Assembly: GCA_005046945.1 (NCBI GenBank)
Contig: SUSS01000020.1
Coordinates: 1 to 47,577 of the forward strand
From: Tissierella creatinini
GTDB lineage: Bacteria > Bacillota > Clostridia > Tissierellales > Tissierellaceae
Direction of reading: 5' to 3'
Length of the DNA stretch: 47,577 nt
In this document: piece after piece, positions 32,692 through 39,827 of the stretch
Numbering within the stretch: the stretch's first letter is position 1
Layout of the letters: each line of letters starts with the position of its first letter
The notes under the pieces: model-generated
Told to the model about the DNA's origin: nothing
Databases searched by the model: none
Seen by the model: only the letters and a program-made list of their open reading frames with translations
Position numbers and translations under genes: made by a program

Positions 32692-33130
32692 AATAATTTC
32701 CTCTCTTTCAAAATTATATATGAATCAAGATTATATATGAGTCAAGGTTACATTATGTTTAATAATGGCCCAAGTCCCTTAGGGGGATGAAAATATATAC
32801 TTTATCTTTTTCATTAAAATTTGCATTTATTCGATTTGGAAGTACGATGCATTACATATTATTTCTGAAATATATACCCCGGATAAGGTTATGCAATTCA
32901 TATTGTTACGGTAATCCTTGTCTATTTAATAAATATTGAGTTCATTTCAGCTTTCTTCAAAGATGTAAATATCGCCGATGAAGTTATACACAATCGACGT
33001 TTTATTGGACCTCAAACAGCGTATCCTGCAAGTAAGGGAATAAGTGCAAGTATTTTGACCCATGAAAAATAAAACCCTTAAAGGTTCAGGAACTCTGACT
33101 TCATAGAGATCCTTTACCCCTTAAGGGTTT
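32692..33130. other. Intergenic region upstream of cbiM
   Basis: It contains 17-base tandem repeats (32713-32746), a terminator (33071-33131) and, on the plus strand, the end of an unrecognised open frame (NRRFIGPQTAYPASKGIS, stop at 33070-33072) that may be a gene remnant. I looked for cobalamin and NiCo riboswitch motifs and found none. Confidence 0.5.
32713..32746 (-). repeat. Two 17-base tandem repeats upstream of cbiM
   Basis: ATTATATATGAATCAAG and ATTATATATGAGTCAAG follow each other directly (16 of 17 identical), ending 22 bases before cbiM. On the minus strand each reads CTTGA-C/T-TCATATATAAT, so each carries a -35-like and a -10-like element. Confidence 0.65.
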
Positions 33131-33131
33131 T
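33071..33131 (-). terminator. Terminator of the acyl-CoA synthetase operon
   Basis: AAAACCCTTAA (33071-33081) pairs with TTAAGGGTTTT (33121-33131). AGGAACTCT and AGAGATCCT add an inner stem. On the minus strand ATTTTTC follows. Confidence 0.75.
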
Positions 33132-34819
33132 TACTGTTTATTGCAATCGGTTTCTCTGATTTCTACCCGACGAATTTTACCACTAATGGTTTTTGGAAGT
33201 TCCTGCACAAATTCGATTACCCGAGGGTATTTGTAAGGAGCAGTAACTCTTTTAACATGATTTTGTAATTCTTTTACCAAATCTTCCGATGGAACATATC
33301 CCTCACATAAGACTATGGTGGCTTTTACATTCAAACCACGGATCGGATCTGGAACTCCAGTGACGGCAGATTCCAAAACAGCAGGATGTTCTGCCAACGC
33401 ACTCTCCACCTCAAAAGGTCCGATACGATAACCAGAAGACTTGATGATGTCGTCATTTCTTCCTATATACCAGAAGAATCCTAATTCGTCCCTATAAGCC
33501 AAGTCCCCAGTATGATACAAACCATCGTGCCATGACTTTTTCGTTGTGGCTTCATCCTTGTAGTATCCCATAAAAAGCCCTTTTGTTTTATTATGAGGTC
33601 CGTCGGAACGGATGCATATCTCTCCGGTAACTCCTGGCTCTACTTCTTCTCCATTTTCATCCACCAATAGCATGTGGTATCCTGGAGTGATTAACCCCAT
33701 GGATCCGGGTTTCGGTTGTACCCAGGGATATAAAATGGAACAGCAAACGGTGGTTTCTGATTGGCCGAAACCTTCAAAAATACGAAGTCCAGTAGCTTCT
33801 CTCCACTGATTGAATACCTGGGGAGACAATGCTTCACCTGCAGCACAGCAGTGTGACAAGGAAGTAAGATCGTAACTTTTGACATCTTGGGTCAAGAGAA
33901 TGCGATACATGGTTGGTGGGACGCAAAAGGTGTTTATTTTGTACTTCTCCAATTTTTCCAAAATATCCTTTGGTTGAAATACATCGAAATCGTATGTAAA
34001 AATAGCCGATTCTCCCAACCACTGGCCATACATTTTACCCCAGAGACTTTTTAACCAGCCAGTATCAGAAATGGTAAGATGCAATCCGCCTGGCTCTACA
34101 CGATGCCAGAATACTCCGCTCATTATATGACCAAGTGGATAGGTGAAGTCGTGGCTGACCATTTTTGGATAGCCTGTGGTTCCCGATGAAAAAGCGACGA
34201 TCATACGGTCGCTTGATTTGGTTGCTTGGTCTCCTGTAGGCCGTTCCCATTGGTCGGAAGCAGCTTCTATGCCCGCTTCAAAGTCCAGCCATCCATCTCC
34301 GGCATTTTTATGTTTGGTCACTGCTTTTATAGTTACGGTTGGACATTCAGGGTGTGCCAAGTCAAAGGACTCTGTGCTGTCGCCATCTGCAGTGATGATG
34401 GCCATCTTTATATCTGCTGCCTGGCAGCGGTATATATAATCCTTTGGGGTCAGCAGGTTAGTTGCCTGGACAGCCACCGCACCTATCTTGTGAAGGGCCA
34501 TCATTATGTACCAGAATAGATAGCTTCTTTTAACGACGATCATTACAAAATCGCCTTTTTTGATTCCAAGAGACTTAAAGTAATTGGCAGTTTTGTTGGT
34601 CCACATTTGCATATCTTTAAAAGTGATATATTTTTCTTCACCGTCTTTGCCTACCCATAGCATGGCCAATTGGTCAGGTTTTTCTTCTGCAAGTGTATCC
34701 AATACATCGTATGCAAAGTTGAAATCTTCATTGCAAGTGACCGTATAATTTCGGTAAAGATCTTCTAGAGTCACGTATTCGTCTCGATGCCTGCCGGTAT
34801 ATTTTTCATAAATAATCAT
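33131..34819 (-). CDS. AMP-binding acyl-CoA synthetase (acetyl-CoA synthetase / ACSM-like)
   Basis: A 562-residue adenylating enzyme. Motif A3 is VAFSSGTTGYPKMVSH, A5 is EGFGQSETT, A7 is YHTGDLAYRDELGFFWYIGR and A10 is ELPKTISGKIRRVEIR with the catalytic Lys. It activates an acyl acid with ATP and CoA. The VPPTMYRILL and GWLKSLWGKMYGQWLGES stretches fit the medium-chain/aryl group, but the acid is not readable. GGAGGT is 6 bases before ATG 34819, so the in-frame ATG at 34825 was rejected. The XRE-cupin regulator gene ends 13 bases upstream, and an oxidoreductase remnant precedes that. Base composition is richer in GC than neighbours. Confidence 0.92.
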   Translation of the reverse strand: MIIYEKYTGRHRDEYVTLEDLYRNYTVTCNEDFNFAYDVLDTLAEEKPDQLAMLWVGKDGEEKYITFKDMQMWTNKTANYFKSLGIKKGDFVMIVVKRSYLFWYIMMALHKIGAVAVQATNLLTPKDYIYRCQAADIKMAIITADGDSTESFDLAHPECPTVTIKAVTKHKNAGDGWLDFEAGIEAASDQWERPTGDQATKSSDRMIVAFSSGTTGYPKMVSHDFTYPLGHIMSGVFWHRVEPGGLHLTISDTGWLKSLWGKMYGQWLGESAIFTYDFDVFQPKDILEKLEKYKINTFCVPPTMYRILLTQDVKSYDLTSLSHCCAAGEALSPQVFNQWREATGLRIFEGFGQSETTVCCSILYPWVQPKPGSMGLITPGYHMLLVDENGEEVEPGVTGEICIRSDGPHNKTKGLFMGYYKDEATTKKSWHDGLYHTGDLAYRDELGFFWYIGRNDDIIKSSGYRIGPFEVESALAEHPAVLESAVTGVPDPIRGLNVKATIVLCEGYVPSEDLVKELQNHVKRVTAPYKYPRVIEFVQELPKTISGKIRRVEIRETDCNKQ

Positions 34820-34832
34820 TGACATACCTCCA

Positions 34833-35384
34833 TCATTTTACGACGACAGCAAGTAACGCTGCCGGTTCATTTCCATGGGCTCGTATGGCGTGAGGAACGG
34901 TAGCATCAAAATAGACGCTATCGCCTTTACCAAGCTCATATACCATGTCGGCGATGTAAAACTCAATGTTGCCTTGTACAATATAATTGAACTCTTGGCC
35001 TTCGTGGGAATGGCGATTCGGTATGGAATCATTTGGCTCCACTGTGACCATAAACGGTTCTGCTTTTTTATTGCGAAAAGTAAACGCCAAGTGTTTGTAA
35101 TTATATGCTTTTCTTCGATCAATCTCATATCCTCCACCATTGCGGACCACGGTACACGTGGAAAGCTTGGGAGATTCACCACTGATAATGTCCAAAACAT
35201 CCACCCCCAAAACCTGGGCGGCATTGTAAATAAAACTGAAGGAGAAATCACTTTCTCCTGCTTCATACTGAAGGTATTCTGTCAAAGGAATCTCCAGTAC
35301 ATCGGCGATTTTCTCCGGGGAAAATCCTTGGGATTCCCGGAGCATGGCCAAACGTTGGCTCATTTCTTTAATTTGACTGTTCAC
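34833..35384 (-). CDS. XRE-family regulator with C-terminal cupin domain
   Basis: A 183-residue regulator. Residues 8-65 form an HTH_3 DNA-binding domain (RLAMLRESQGFSPEKIADVL), and residues 105-180 a cupin barrel (NRHSHEGQEFNYIVQGNIEF, VPHAIRAHG) with His and Glu for metal or ligand binding. It probably senses a small molecule, perhaps an acyl compound, and controls the synthetase gene that follows. The start is GTG at 35384 with AGGGG 8 bases before it; no in-frame ATG fits. Confidence 0.92.
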   Translation of the reverse strand: MNSQIKEMSQRLAMLRESQGFSPEKIADVLEIPLTEYLQYEAGESDFSFSFIYNAAQVLGVDVLDIISGESPKLSTCTVVRNGGGYEIDRRKAYNYKHLAFTFRNKKAEPFMVTVEPNDSIPNRHSHEGQEFNYIVQGNIEFYIADMVYELGKGDSVYFDATVPHAIRAHGNEPAALLAVVVK

Positions 35385-35388
35385 ATTA

Positions 35389-35517
35389 CTAACCCCTTTT
35401 CAGCTTATTGGTGGTCATATCCCATCCTGATTGATAAGTAAAGACCATGTTTTCCGGAATAACTCGTTTTAATCCGGTGGCTACTACAGGTGCTCGTCCA
35501 TGGGCAGCTTGGGCCAT
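35389..35517 (-). pseudogene. Fragment of 2-oxoacid:ferredoxin oxidoreductase TPP subunit
   Basis: A 42-codon frame ending 4 bases before the XRE-cupin start reads MAQAAHGRAPVVATGLKRVI and PENMVFTYQ. This matches the region just before the thiamine-pyrophosphate GDGD motif of indolepyruvate/2-oxoacid:ferredoxin oxidoreductases. The GDGD motif and the rest are gone; the frame goes on SGWDMTTNKLKRG and stops. The operon was probably once longer, coupling 2-oxoacid oxidation to acyl-CoA metabolism. Confidence 0.65.
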
Positions 35518-36082
35518 GTCACTTTAAACCTTGATACCAGCTTAGCCTTTTCAATATCTCACTCTATTCAATACTAAAGAATTCTTCCAATATTGGTAGA
35601 TATTTTTTCGGAATGTTTTGTCGCCCTTTCATCCACATTCTCATCTCCTGGTGTAGGGCTAAATTCCAACTTAATATTTATTGTACTTCGTTTTATTGAC
35701 TGGGTCAATAACTAATGTAAATGTTTTTCTAATTTTATGACAATAATTCTGTCAACTCATAAACCCTAAAGTAATTCTATCCACTCAATCCTAAACTTTG
35801 CTATTCTCGGATAAGTTCTCTCAAATAAAAAAACCATGATTATCCTTCAGGCTTTAAGCTAGATTTTAAATCACGGAAAGTCCTTATTTACATGTGTGTC
35901 TACTCTCTACTTCTATATCCTTGACATCAATACGACCCTCTCAACGTGAGTTTCTGTGGCAATATGTCGTCTTGGAGAAACATAGCAAAAATCGTGTGTT
36001 TATGCAGATTAAAGTCCATTCTGACTACTCAACAGTTTATTTTCGATTAGGCTATTTTGAATTTTGATATGTCAACACTTTC
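35518..36082. other. Decayed intergenic region
   Basis: No intact gene was seen. Short minus-strand frames around 35560-35640 (MRMWMKGRQNIPKKYLPILE, then a stop) may be further oxidoreductase remnants. The methyltransferase-like tail at 35913-35960 lies here, just before the left end of an IS3 element. Confidence 0.4.
35913..35960 (-). pseudogene. RlmD/RumA C-terminal tail fragment (second of four)
   Basis: Minus-strand codons read ATETHVERVVLMSRI and stop. This closely resembles the last residues of RlmD/RumA-type 23S rRNA uracil-C5 methyltransferases (HVETVVLLSR pattern). No upstream methyltransferase sequence remains. Confidence 0.65.
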
Positions 36083-36137
36083 TTGGACAACTTTTTTCCG
36101 AACAATATAATTAAACCCCTATAAATTTACATGGAAT

Positions 36138-36965
36138 TTAATTATCATAATCCTGAGCTTCTAACTTCATTTTCTCCTTATATTCTATTGGTGCTAAATA
36201 ATCTAGGGAATCATGTAATCTATAGTTATTATAACAATTCACATAATCTCCTAACTCTAGCTCCAATATATCAATTTTCTCGAAATCTCTTCCCTTTACA
36301 AACTCTGTTTTTATTATATTATATAAACTTTCAGCTGCTGCGTTGTCATAAGGGCAACCCTTGTTACTTAAGGATCTTTCTATATCAAAAGTGTTTATAA
36401 CCTCATCTATAGTTTTGTTTTTAAATTCATTCCCCCTATCGGTATGAAATATTTTTATATCCGATAAGGCATATTTACAGTTTAGAAAGGCTTGGTAGAC
36501 CAGGTTGGCATCCTTCTTTGGTCCAGTGCTATAACCAATGATTTCTCTATTATGCAAATCAAGCAATGTGCATATGTATGACCATTTTTTATTTACCCTT
36601 ACATAAGTAAGATCACTTACTACAACTTCCATCTTCCCCCTATTTTTAAACCCTCTATTTACTGTATTTGGGATATTATCTTGATTACATCCTTTTTTAT
36701 GAACTTTATATTGTACCACTGTATAACTGGATACTAGAGAATATTTCTCCATAATTTTTGATATTTTTCTTCTTGATGCTATGATTTCTAGCCTTTGTAG
36801 TTGTTTTCTTATCTTTCTGGAGCCATAGTTATTTCTACTTTCTCTAAATATCCTAATTACTTCATTTTCTAGCCTTACTTCTTCTTCGGAAATCTTATTT
36901 GCATTACCTCTATTTTTTAGGTGATAGTATACAAGACTTCTTGGGATCTTAAGAAGTTTACACAT
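36138..36965 (-). CDS. IS3-family transposase OrfB (DDE integrase core)
   Basis: A 275-residue OrfB with HTH_21-like N-terminus (YGSRKIRKQLQRL) and an rve integrase core: Asp in VVVSDLTYVRV, Asp in KIFHTDRGNEFKN and Glu in NAAAESLYNIIKTE, the catalytic DDE triad. The open frame extends upstream without stop to a CAAAAAG near 37010, at the orfA end. So OrfB is probably made as an OrfAB fusion by -1 frameshifting rather than from the ATG at 36965. Downstream lies the left inverted repeat. Confidence 0.93.
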   Translation of the reverse strand: MCKLLKIPRSLVYYHLKNRGNANKISEEEVRLENEVIRIFRESRNNYGSRKIRKQLQRLEIIASRRKISKIMEKYSLVSSYTVVQYKVHKKGCNQDNIPNTVNRGFKNRGKMEVVVSDLTYVRVNKKWSYICTLLDLHNREIIGYSTGPKKDANLVYQAFLNCKYALSDIKIFHTDRGNEFKNKTIDEVINTFDIERSLSNKGCPYDNAAAESLYNIIKTEFVKGRDFEKIDILELELGDYVNCYNNYRLHDSLDYLAPIEYKEKMKLEAQDYDN

Positions 36966-37006
36966 TGCGTTAATACTATATTTATCTCTGTTAGAGATGA
37001 TTAGAT

Positions 37007-37279
37007 CTACTTTTTGCCTAGTATTAACGCTGCTTGCTTTAAAATATCATTCTCCATTTCAAGTTGTTTTAATTTTTTTCTTAATTCAATTAATTCTATT
37101 TCTTCTTCAGTTCTATTATTATTTACATTAAATGAACCTGAGCTATTATATCTTTCAATCCATGTTTTCACTGTAGATTTAGCTATTCCATATTCTATAT
37201 TAATATCTGCTAATGTCTTTCCGTTATTAAACAATGCTACAATTTGATTTTTAAATGCTTCTTCATAATGTGTTGCCAT
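37007..37279 (-). CDS. IS3-family transposase OrfA (helix-turn-helix)
   Basis: A 90-residue protein with a Tc3/IS3 helix-turn-helix ([37 protein letters not shown]) and a leucine-zipper-like C-terminus ([19 protein letters not shown]). It binds the inverted repeats. The last codons GGC AAA AAG TAG contain the shift site into the OrfB frame. AGGGAGGAATTTAA precedes the ATG. Confidence 0.93.
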   Translation of the reverse strand: MATHYEEAFKNQIVALFNNGKTLADINIEYGIAKSTVKTWIERYNSSGSFNVNNNRTEEEIELIELRKKLKQLEMENDILKQAALILGKK

Positions 37280-37344
37280 TTAAATTCCTCCCTATGAAAT
37301 ATATTTATATTATACCATTGTTCGGAATTTACTTGTCCTATTTA

Positions 37345-38298
37345 GTATAGCCTATCTATTATAGTCGGGTAGAAAACAGGCGCGTATATTTTCTCTGAGT
37401 AAAATCACGTTTCCTGTAGCCCCCCTACAATCCCGGACAGTCGGTTTTCCCGAATCCGGTTTTGACCTTGATATGCTGATTTTATAAGCCTTCCCAATAT
37501 ACTCTAGCTTTAAATGATGACAGTCATATTCAGCCATTAGTATAGTGGTTTGCCTACATACTGGTTCAACTAATGCATCATAGGCCTTGAATCCTATTTC
37601 ATTCGCCGTGAACTACCAAGTGCCCAGAGGTCCTTTGCTCCTCCAAGGTATTACCTTTTCGGATATCGTGTTTTTCACGTTATAGAAGAGCATTACCTCT
37701 TCCTCTTCGCTACTACGACCTCATGCGTCAATCCTAAATCCTCTTCTTACCTTCGGTTGTACCCTATATAAGAAGTCTTTGTTGGTTGCTGTCAACCCAA
37801 CTGGAAGTAGGACCTTCCCGTCGTTATCTCTGAAAATCTTTCCTTGGATGCAAGAACCCTTACCCCGGTGGCTTCTATAGTGCACTTAACCGTTTCTTCC
37901 TATAGAACGTCGGCTTTCCGCAAAGGTCGACTGCGTCAGCGACCACAATATTCCCTCTCTAAACAGCTTCATGAGGTGCTGGATTTCGGGGCTGCAGTAT
38001 TCGTTATTCCTTCCAGCCTCCAAGTTTGCTCGCCACCCTGGCTGTCCCAACTTCATATTCTCTGCGTAATTATGAGCTGCGGTGACTTTTACATCTGAAC
38101 ACCCCATGGTTTGTTACCTCCCCATGTCCCAGATATGCTAACCATCCGAACCGGTCAATTGATGGTAGGAGACTTTCACTCCATTAGATTTTCAGCCTTG
38201 ACGGCTGTTCCCGACCTTGCCCAGCCGCACCGGAGCTTTCACAGGCACCATTCTCATATAAATCTGCTACCCTTGCCTTTAAATATTCATCCTAAATA
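37345..38298 (-). ncRNA. Group II intron-like remnant, 5' domains only
   Basis: A 0.95-kb stretch, clearly GC-richer than its neighbours and without a believable protein. On the minus strand GTGCGGCTGGGCAAGGTCGG (from 38230) resembles a group II intron 5' end (GUGCG) and the start of domain I. Many short GC-rich stems follow, such as GGTCGGGAACAGCCG and TTGGAGGCTGG. No reverse transcriptase gene and no clean domain V hairpin are present, and the 3' side ends at the IS3 element at 37340. Short open frames in it are unlikely to be genes. Confidence 0.45.
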
Positions 38299-39042
38299 CT
38301 ATTTAATTTTAAATTCACAGTGAACAATTGCGGTAATTTCCTTGTCCAAAGAATAGGTGTCGTTCATCCCATAATCAGATATTTCGTTTGAGTACAAAGG
38401 GGTAATCTGAATAACACCCATATCAGCATATTTCAATTCTCCAAGCTCATTGCCAGCATTTTGCGAAATCATCTCAGCACGTTTTCTAGCATCTTTGCTG
38501 GCTTCTGCTAGCATGGTCACTTTCAAATCGGCAATTTTGGTGTATATATACTGAGGAGCATTGGACTGAAATTGTATACCTTCATTAATCAGTTCTGTGA
38601 CCTTTCGAGAGATTTCCGTGACCTTATCAATCTCTTGGGAGCTTATGGTAACGGTCTGATTAAGTTCATAATAATCTATATCGCTTGTATATTGCCCACT
38701 AGGAAGAATTTTATAATTTGTATATGTGTTGATTGAGGAAAATACAATTTTATCTATTGGAACCCCCTCCTTAGTAAGGTATTCCAATACTTTTGCCTTA
38801 TCAGCTTCTAATTCTGTATAGGCATCTTTTAAAGAAGGAGACTTTGCTGAAAAACTTCCAGTCCAGACTATAAGGTCTGAAGTGATCTGTTGTTTGGCTG
38901 AACCAGTCACGATAATTCTATTGTTACCTTCTTTGAATTCCCTTAATCCATTAACGATAATCAAAGAAGACACAACTATAGCTATTGCACATATGATTGC
39001 TATAAGAAAATTTGTCATGTTTTTATTTCGTGTTTCATTCAT
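38299..39042 (-). CDS. SIMPL (DUF541) domain protein
   Basis: A 247-residue protein with one N-terminal signal anchor (FLIAIICAIAIVVSSLIIV) and a SIMPL/DUF541 domain: NRIIVTGSAKQQITSDLIVW, TVTISSQEIDKVTEISRKV and MLAEASKDARKRAEMISQNAG. It should face outside. Relatives occur in cell-envelope and stress contexts, but no activity is established. AGGAGGAGAAATTACT precedes ATG 39042; the 18-codon extension was rejected. Confidence 0.9.
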   Translation of the reverse strand: MNETRNKNMTNFLIAIICAIAIVVSSLIIVNGLREFKEGNNRIIVTGSAKQQITSDLIVWTGSFSAKSPSLKDAYTELEADKAKVLEYLTKEGVPIDKIVFSSINTYTNYKILPSGQYTSDIDYYELNQTVTISSQEIDKVTEISRKVTELINEGIQFQSNAPQYIYTKIADLKVTMLAEASKDARKRAEMISQNAGNELGELKYADMGVIQITPLYSNEISDYGMNDTYSLDKEITAIVHCEFKIK

Positions 39043-39339
39043 AGTAATTTCTCCTCCTATAAACATATCGCTTCTAAATATCACTATTCTATTCATTTTA
39101 ATTTATACCCTAAAATTCCACAAAATTAAAACCATTTTTACTTTTTACCTATTTACTACCCAATCTATGTTCTTCTCTAATATAATTTTGACATTTCATA
39201 CCCCTCTAACCCGTATAACTTCATCGCCAATTTAATAAAAATTTGCTTTTTTCTCTTCTTTTTTCCCATTTTATTCCACAAGATTGAATCAAGACTTTAT
39301 TAAAATTAGAATAAAGATTTGACTCAGAGAATCAGGAAG

Positions 39340-39550
39340 AAAGCAAGATTTAGGATAGAGGTTAGAGGATATTAGGATAGGATTAAGGAGTTAGGCTTAA
39401 GAATTAGGACAAAAGACAAGGATAAAGAAATTGAAAAATCTAGGTTTTTTATCCCTTTTTAATTCAATCCTTTATCCTTTTCTTATTTCTTTTTCTCTTT
39501 TTACTTAATCTTTCTTGCTGCCTCATTCATCCTTTTTCTTCTCCTGCTTG
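39340..39550. repeat. Polypurine/polypyrimidine inverted repeat
   Basis: About 110 bases of plus-strand purine-rich sequence (repeated TTAGGATA/TTAGAGGATA/TTAGGATAGG motifs) are followed by about 100 pyrimidine-rich bases. The core AAGGATAAAG (39418-39427) pairs exactly with CTTTATCCTT (39470-39479), and arms further out pair loosely. Confidence 0.5.
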
Positions 39551-39605
39551 TAAGAATCAAATGTTTATTATAGCAAAAGCAAGAGTATATTAGAAAAGTC
39601 AGGAG

Positions 39606-39689
39606 TTAATTAGGGGAGGACACACAATACGTCATCAGAATTATACTCTCAACATGCTGCGAGTTGCCATTATTGATGTCTTAGTTCTT
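39606..39689 (-). pseudogene. RlmD/RumA-like C-terminal tail fragment (third of four)
   Basis: Minus-strand codons read KN, stop, DINNGNSQHVESIILMTYCV, SSPN, stop. They align with the 30325-30390 tail in the same frame, including the DNA just upstream. The in-frame stop shows decay. Confidence 0.5.
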
Positions 39690-39773
39690 GGAAACAGGTC
39701 AACCGTTTTATAGAGTTTTATCGGTAAGCGGAAATGTATCAACGAGTTTTAGGGTTCTTGGGAACATATCAAC
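39689..39773 (+). repeat. Three imperfect direct repeats resembling IS21-type ends
   Basis: GGAAACAGGTCAAC (from 39690), GGAAATGTATCAAC (from 39730) and GGGAACATATCAAC (from 39760) recur at 30-40-base spacing. Multiple terminal repeats of this kind are a feature of IS21-family ends, but no istA or istB remains. Confidence 0.4.
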
Positions 39774-39827
39774 AGAGACTGCTTCAAATGAAATATTTAA
39801 ATTATACTCAAAATTTATACTATGTAT

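Larger units (their letters stand above)
36083..37340 (-). mobile_element. IS3-family insertion sequence (IS150 type), apparently intact
   Basis: About 1.26 kb with terminal inverted repeats. The left end TTGGACAACTTTTTTCCGAA (36083 on) matches the complement of the right end, TAGGACAAGTAAATTCCGAA (ending 37340). It carries orfA and orfB overlapping by a -1 frameshift window. It truncates the group II intron-like remnant at its right. No clear target-site duplication was seen. Confidence 0.8.
39043..39827. other. 785-base region without genes
   Basis: It holds a purine-rich then pyrimidine-rich imperfect inverted repeat (39340-39550), a methyltransferase-like tail (39606-39689) and three IS-end-like direct repeats (39689-39773). 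No intact coding sequence was seen. Confidence 0.6.

Noticed and set aside
32692-33060. Cobalamin or NiCo riboswitch upstream of cbiM
   Set aside because: I searched both strands by eye for the B12 box and for the G-rich NiCo core and saw neither.
32898-33072. A plus-strand open frame ending NRRFIGPQTAYPASKGIS
   Set aside because: It is short, has no start or ribosome site and matches no family I recognise; noted only as a possible remnant.
34875-35441. A 188-codon plus-strand frame opposite the XRE-cupin gene
   Set aside because: The minus-strand protein has clear HTH and cupin motifs, and the plus-strand product has none.
37352-38323. Several 60-85-codon frames in the GC-rich block right of the first IS3 element
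   Set aside because: They conflict with each other, lack ribosome sites and show no protein-like pattern; the block fits a structured RNA better.
39340-39550. CRISPR-like or tandem array
   Set aside because: The TTAGGATA motifs vary in sequence and spacing and there are no spacers.
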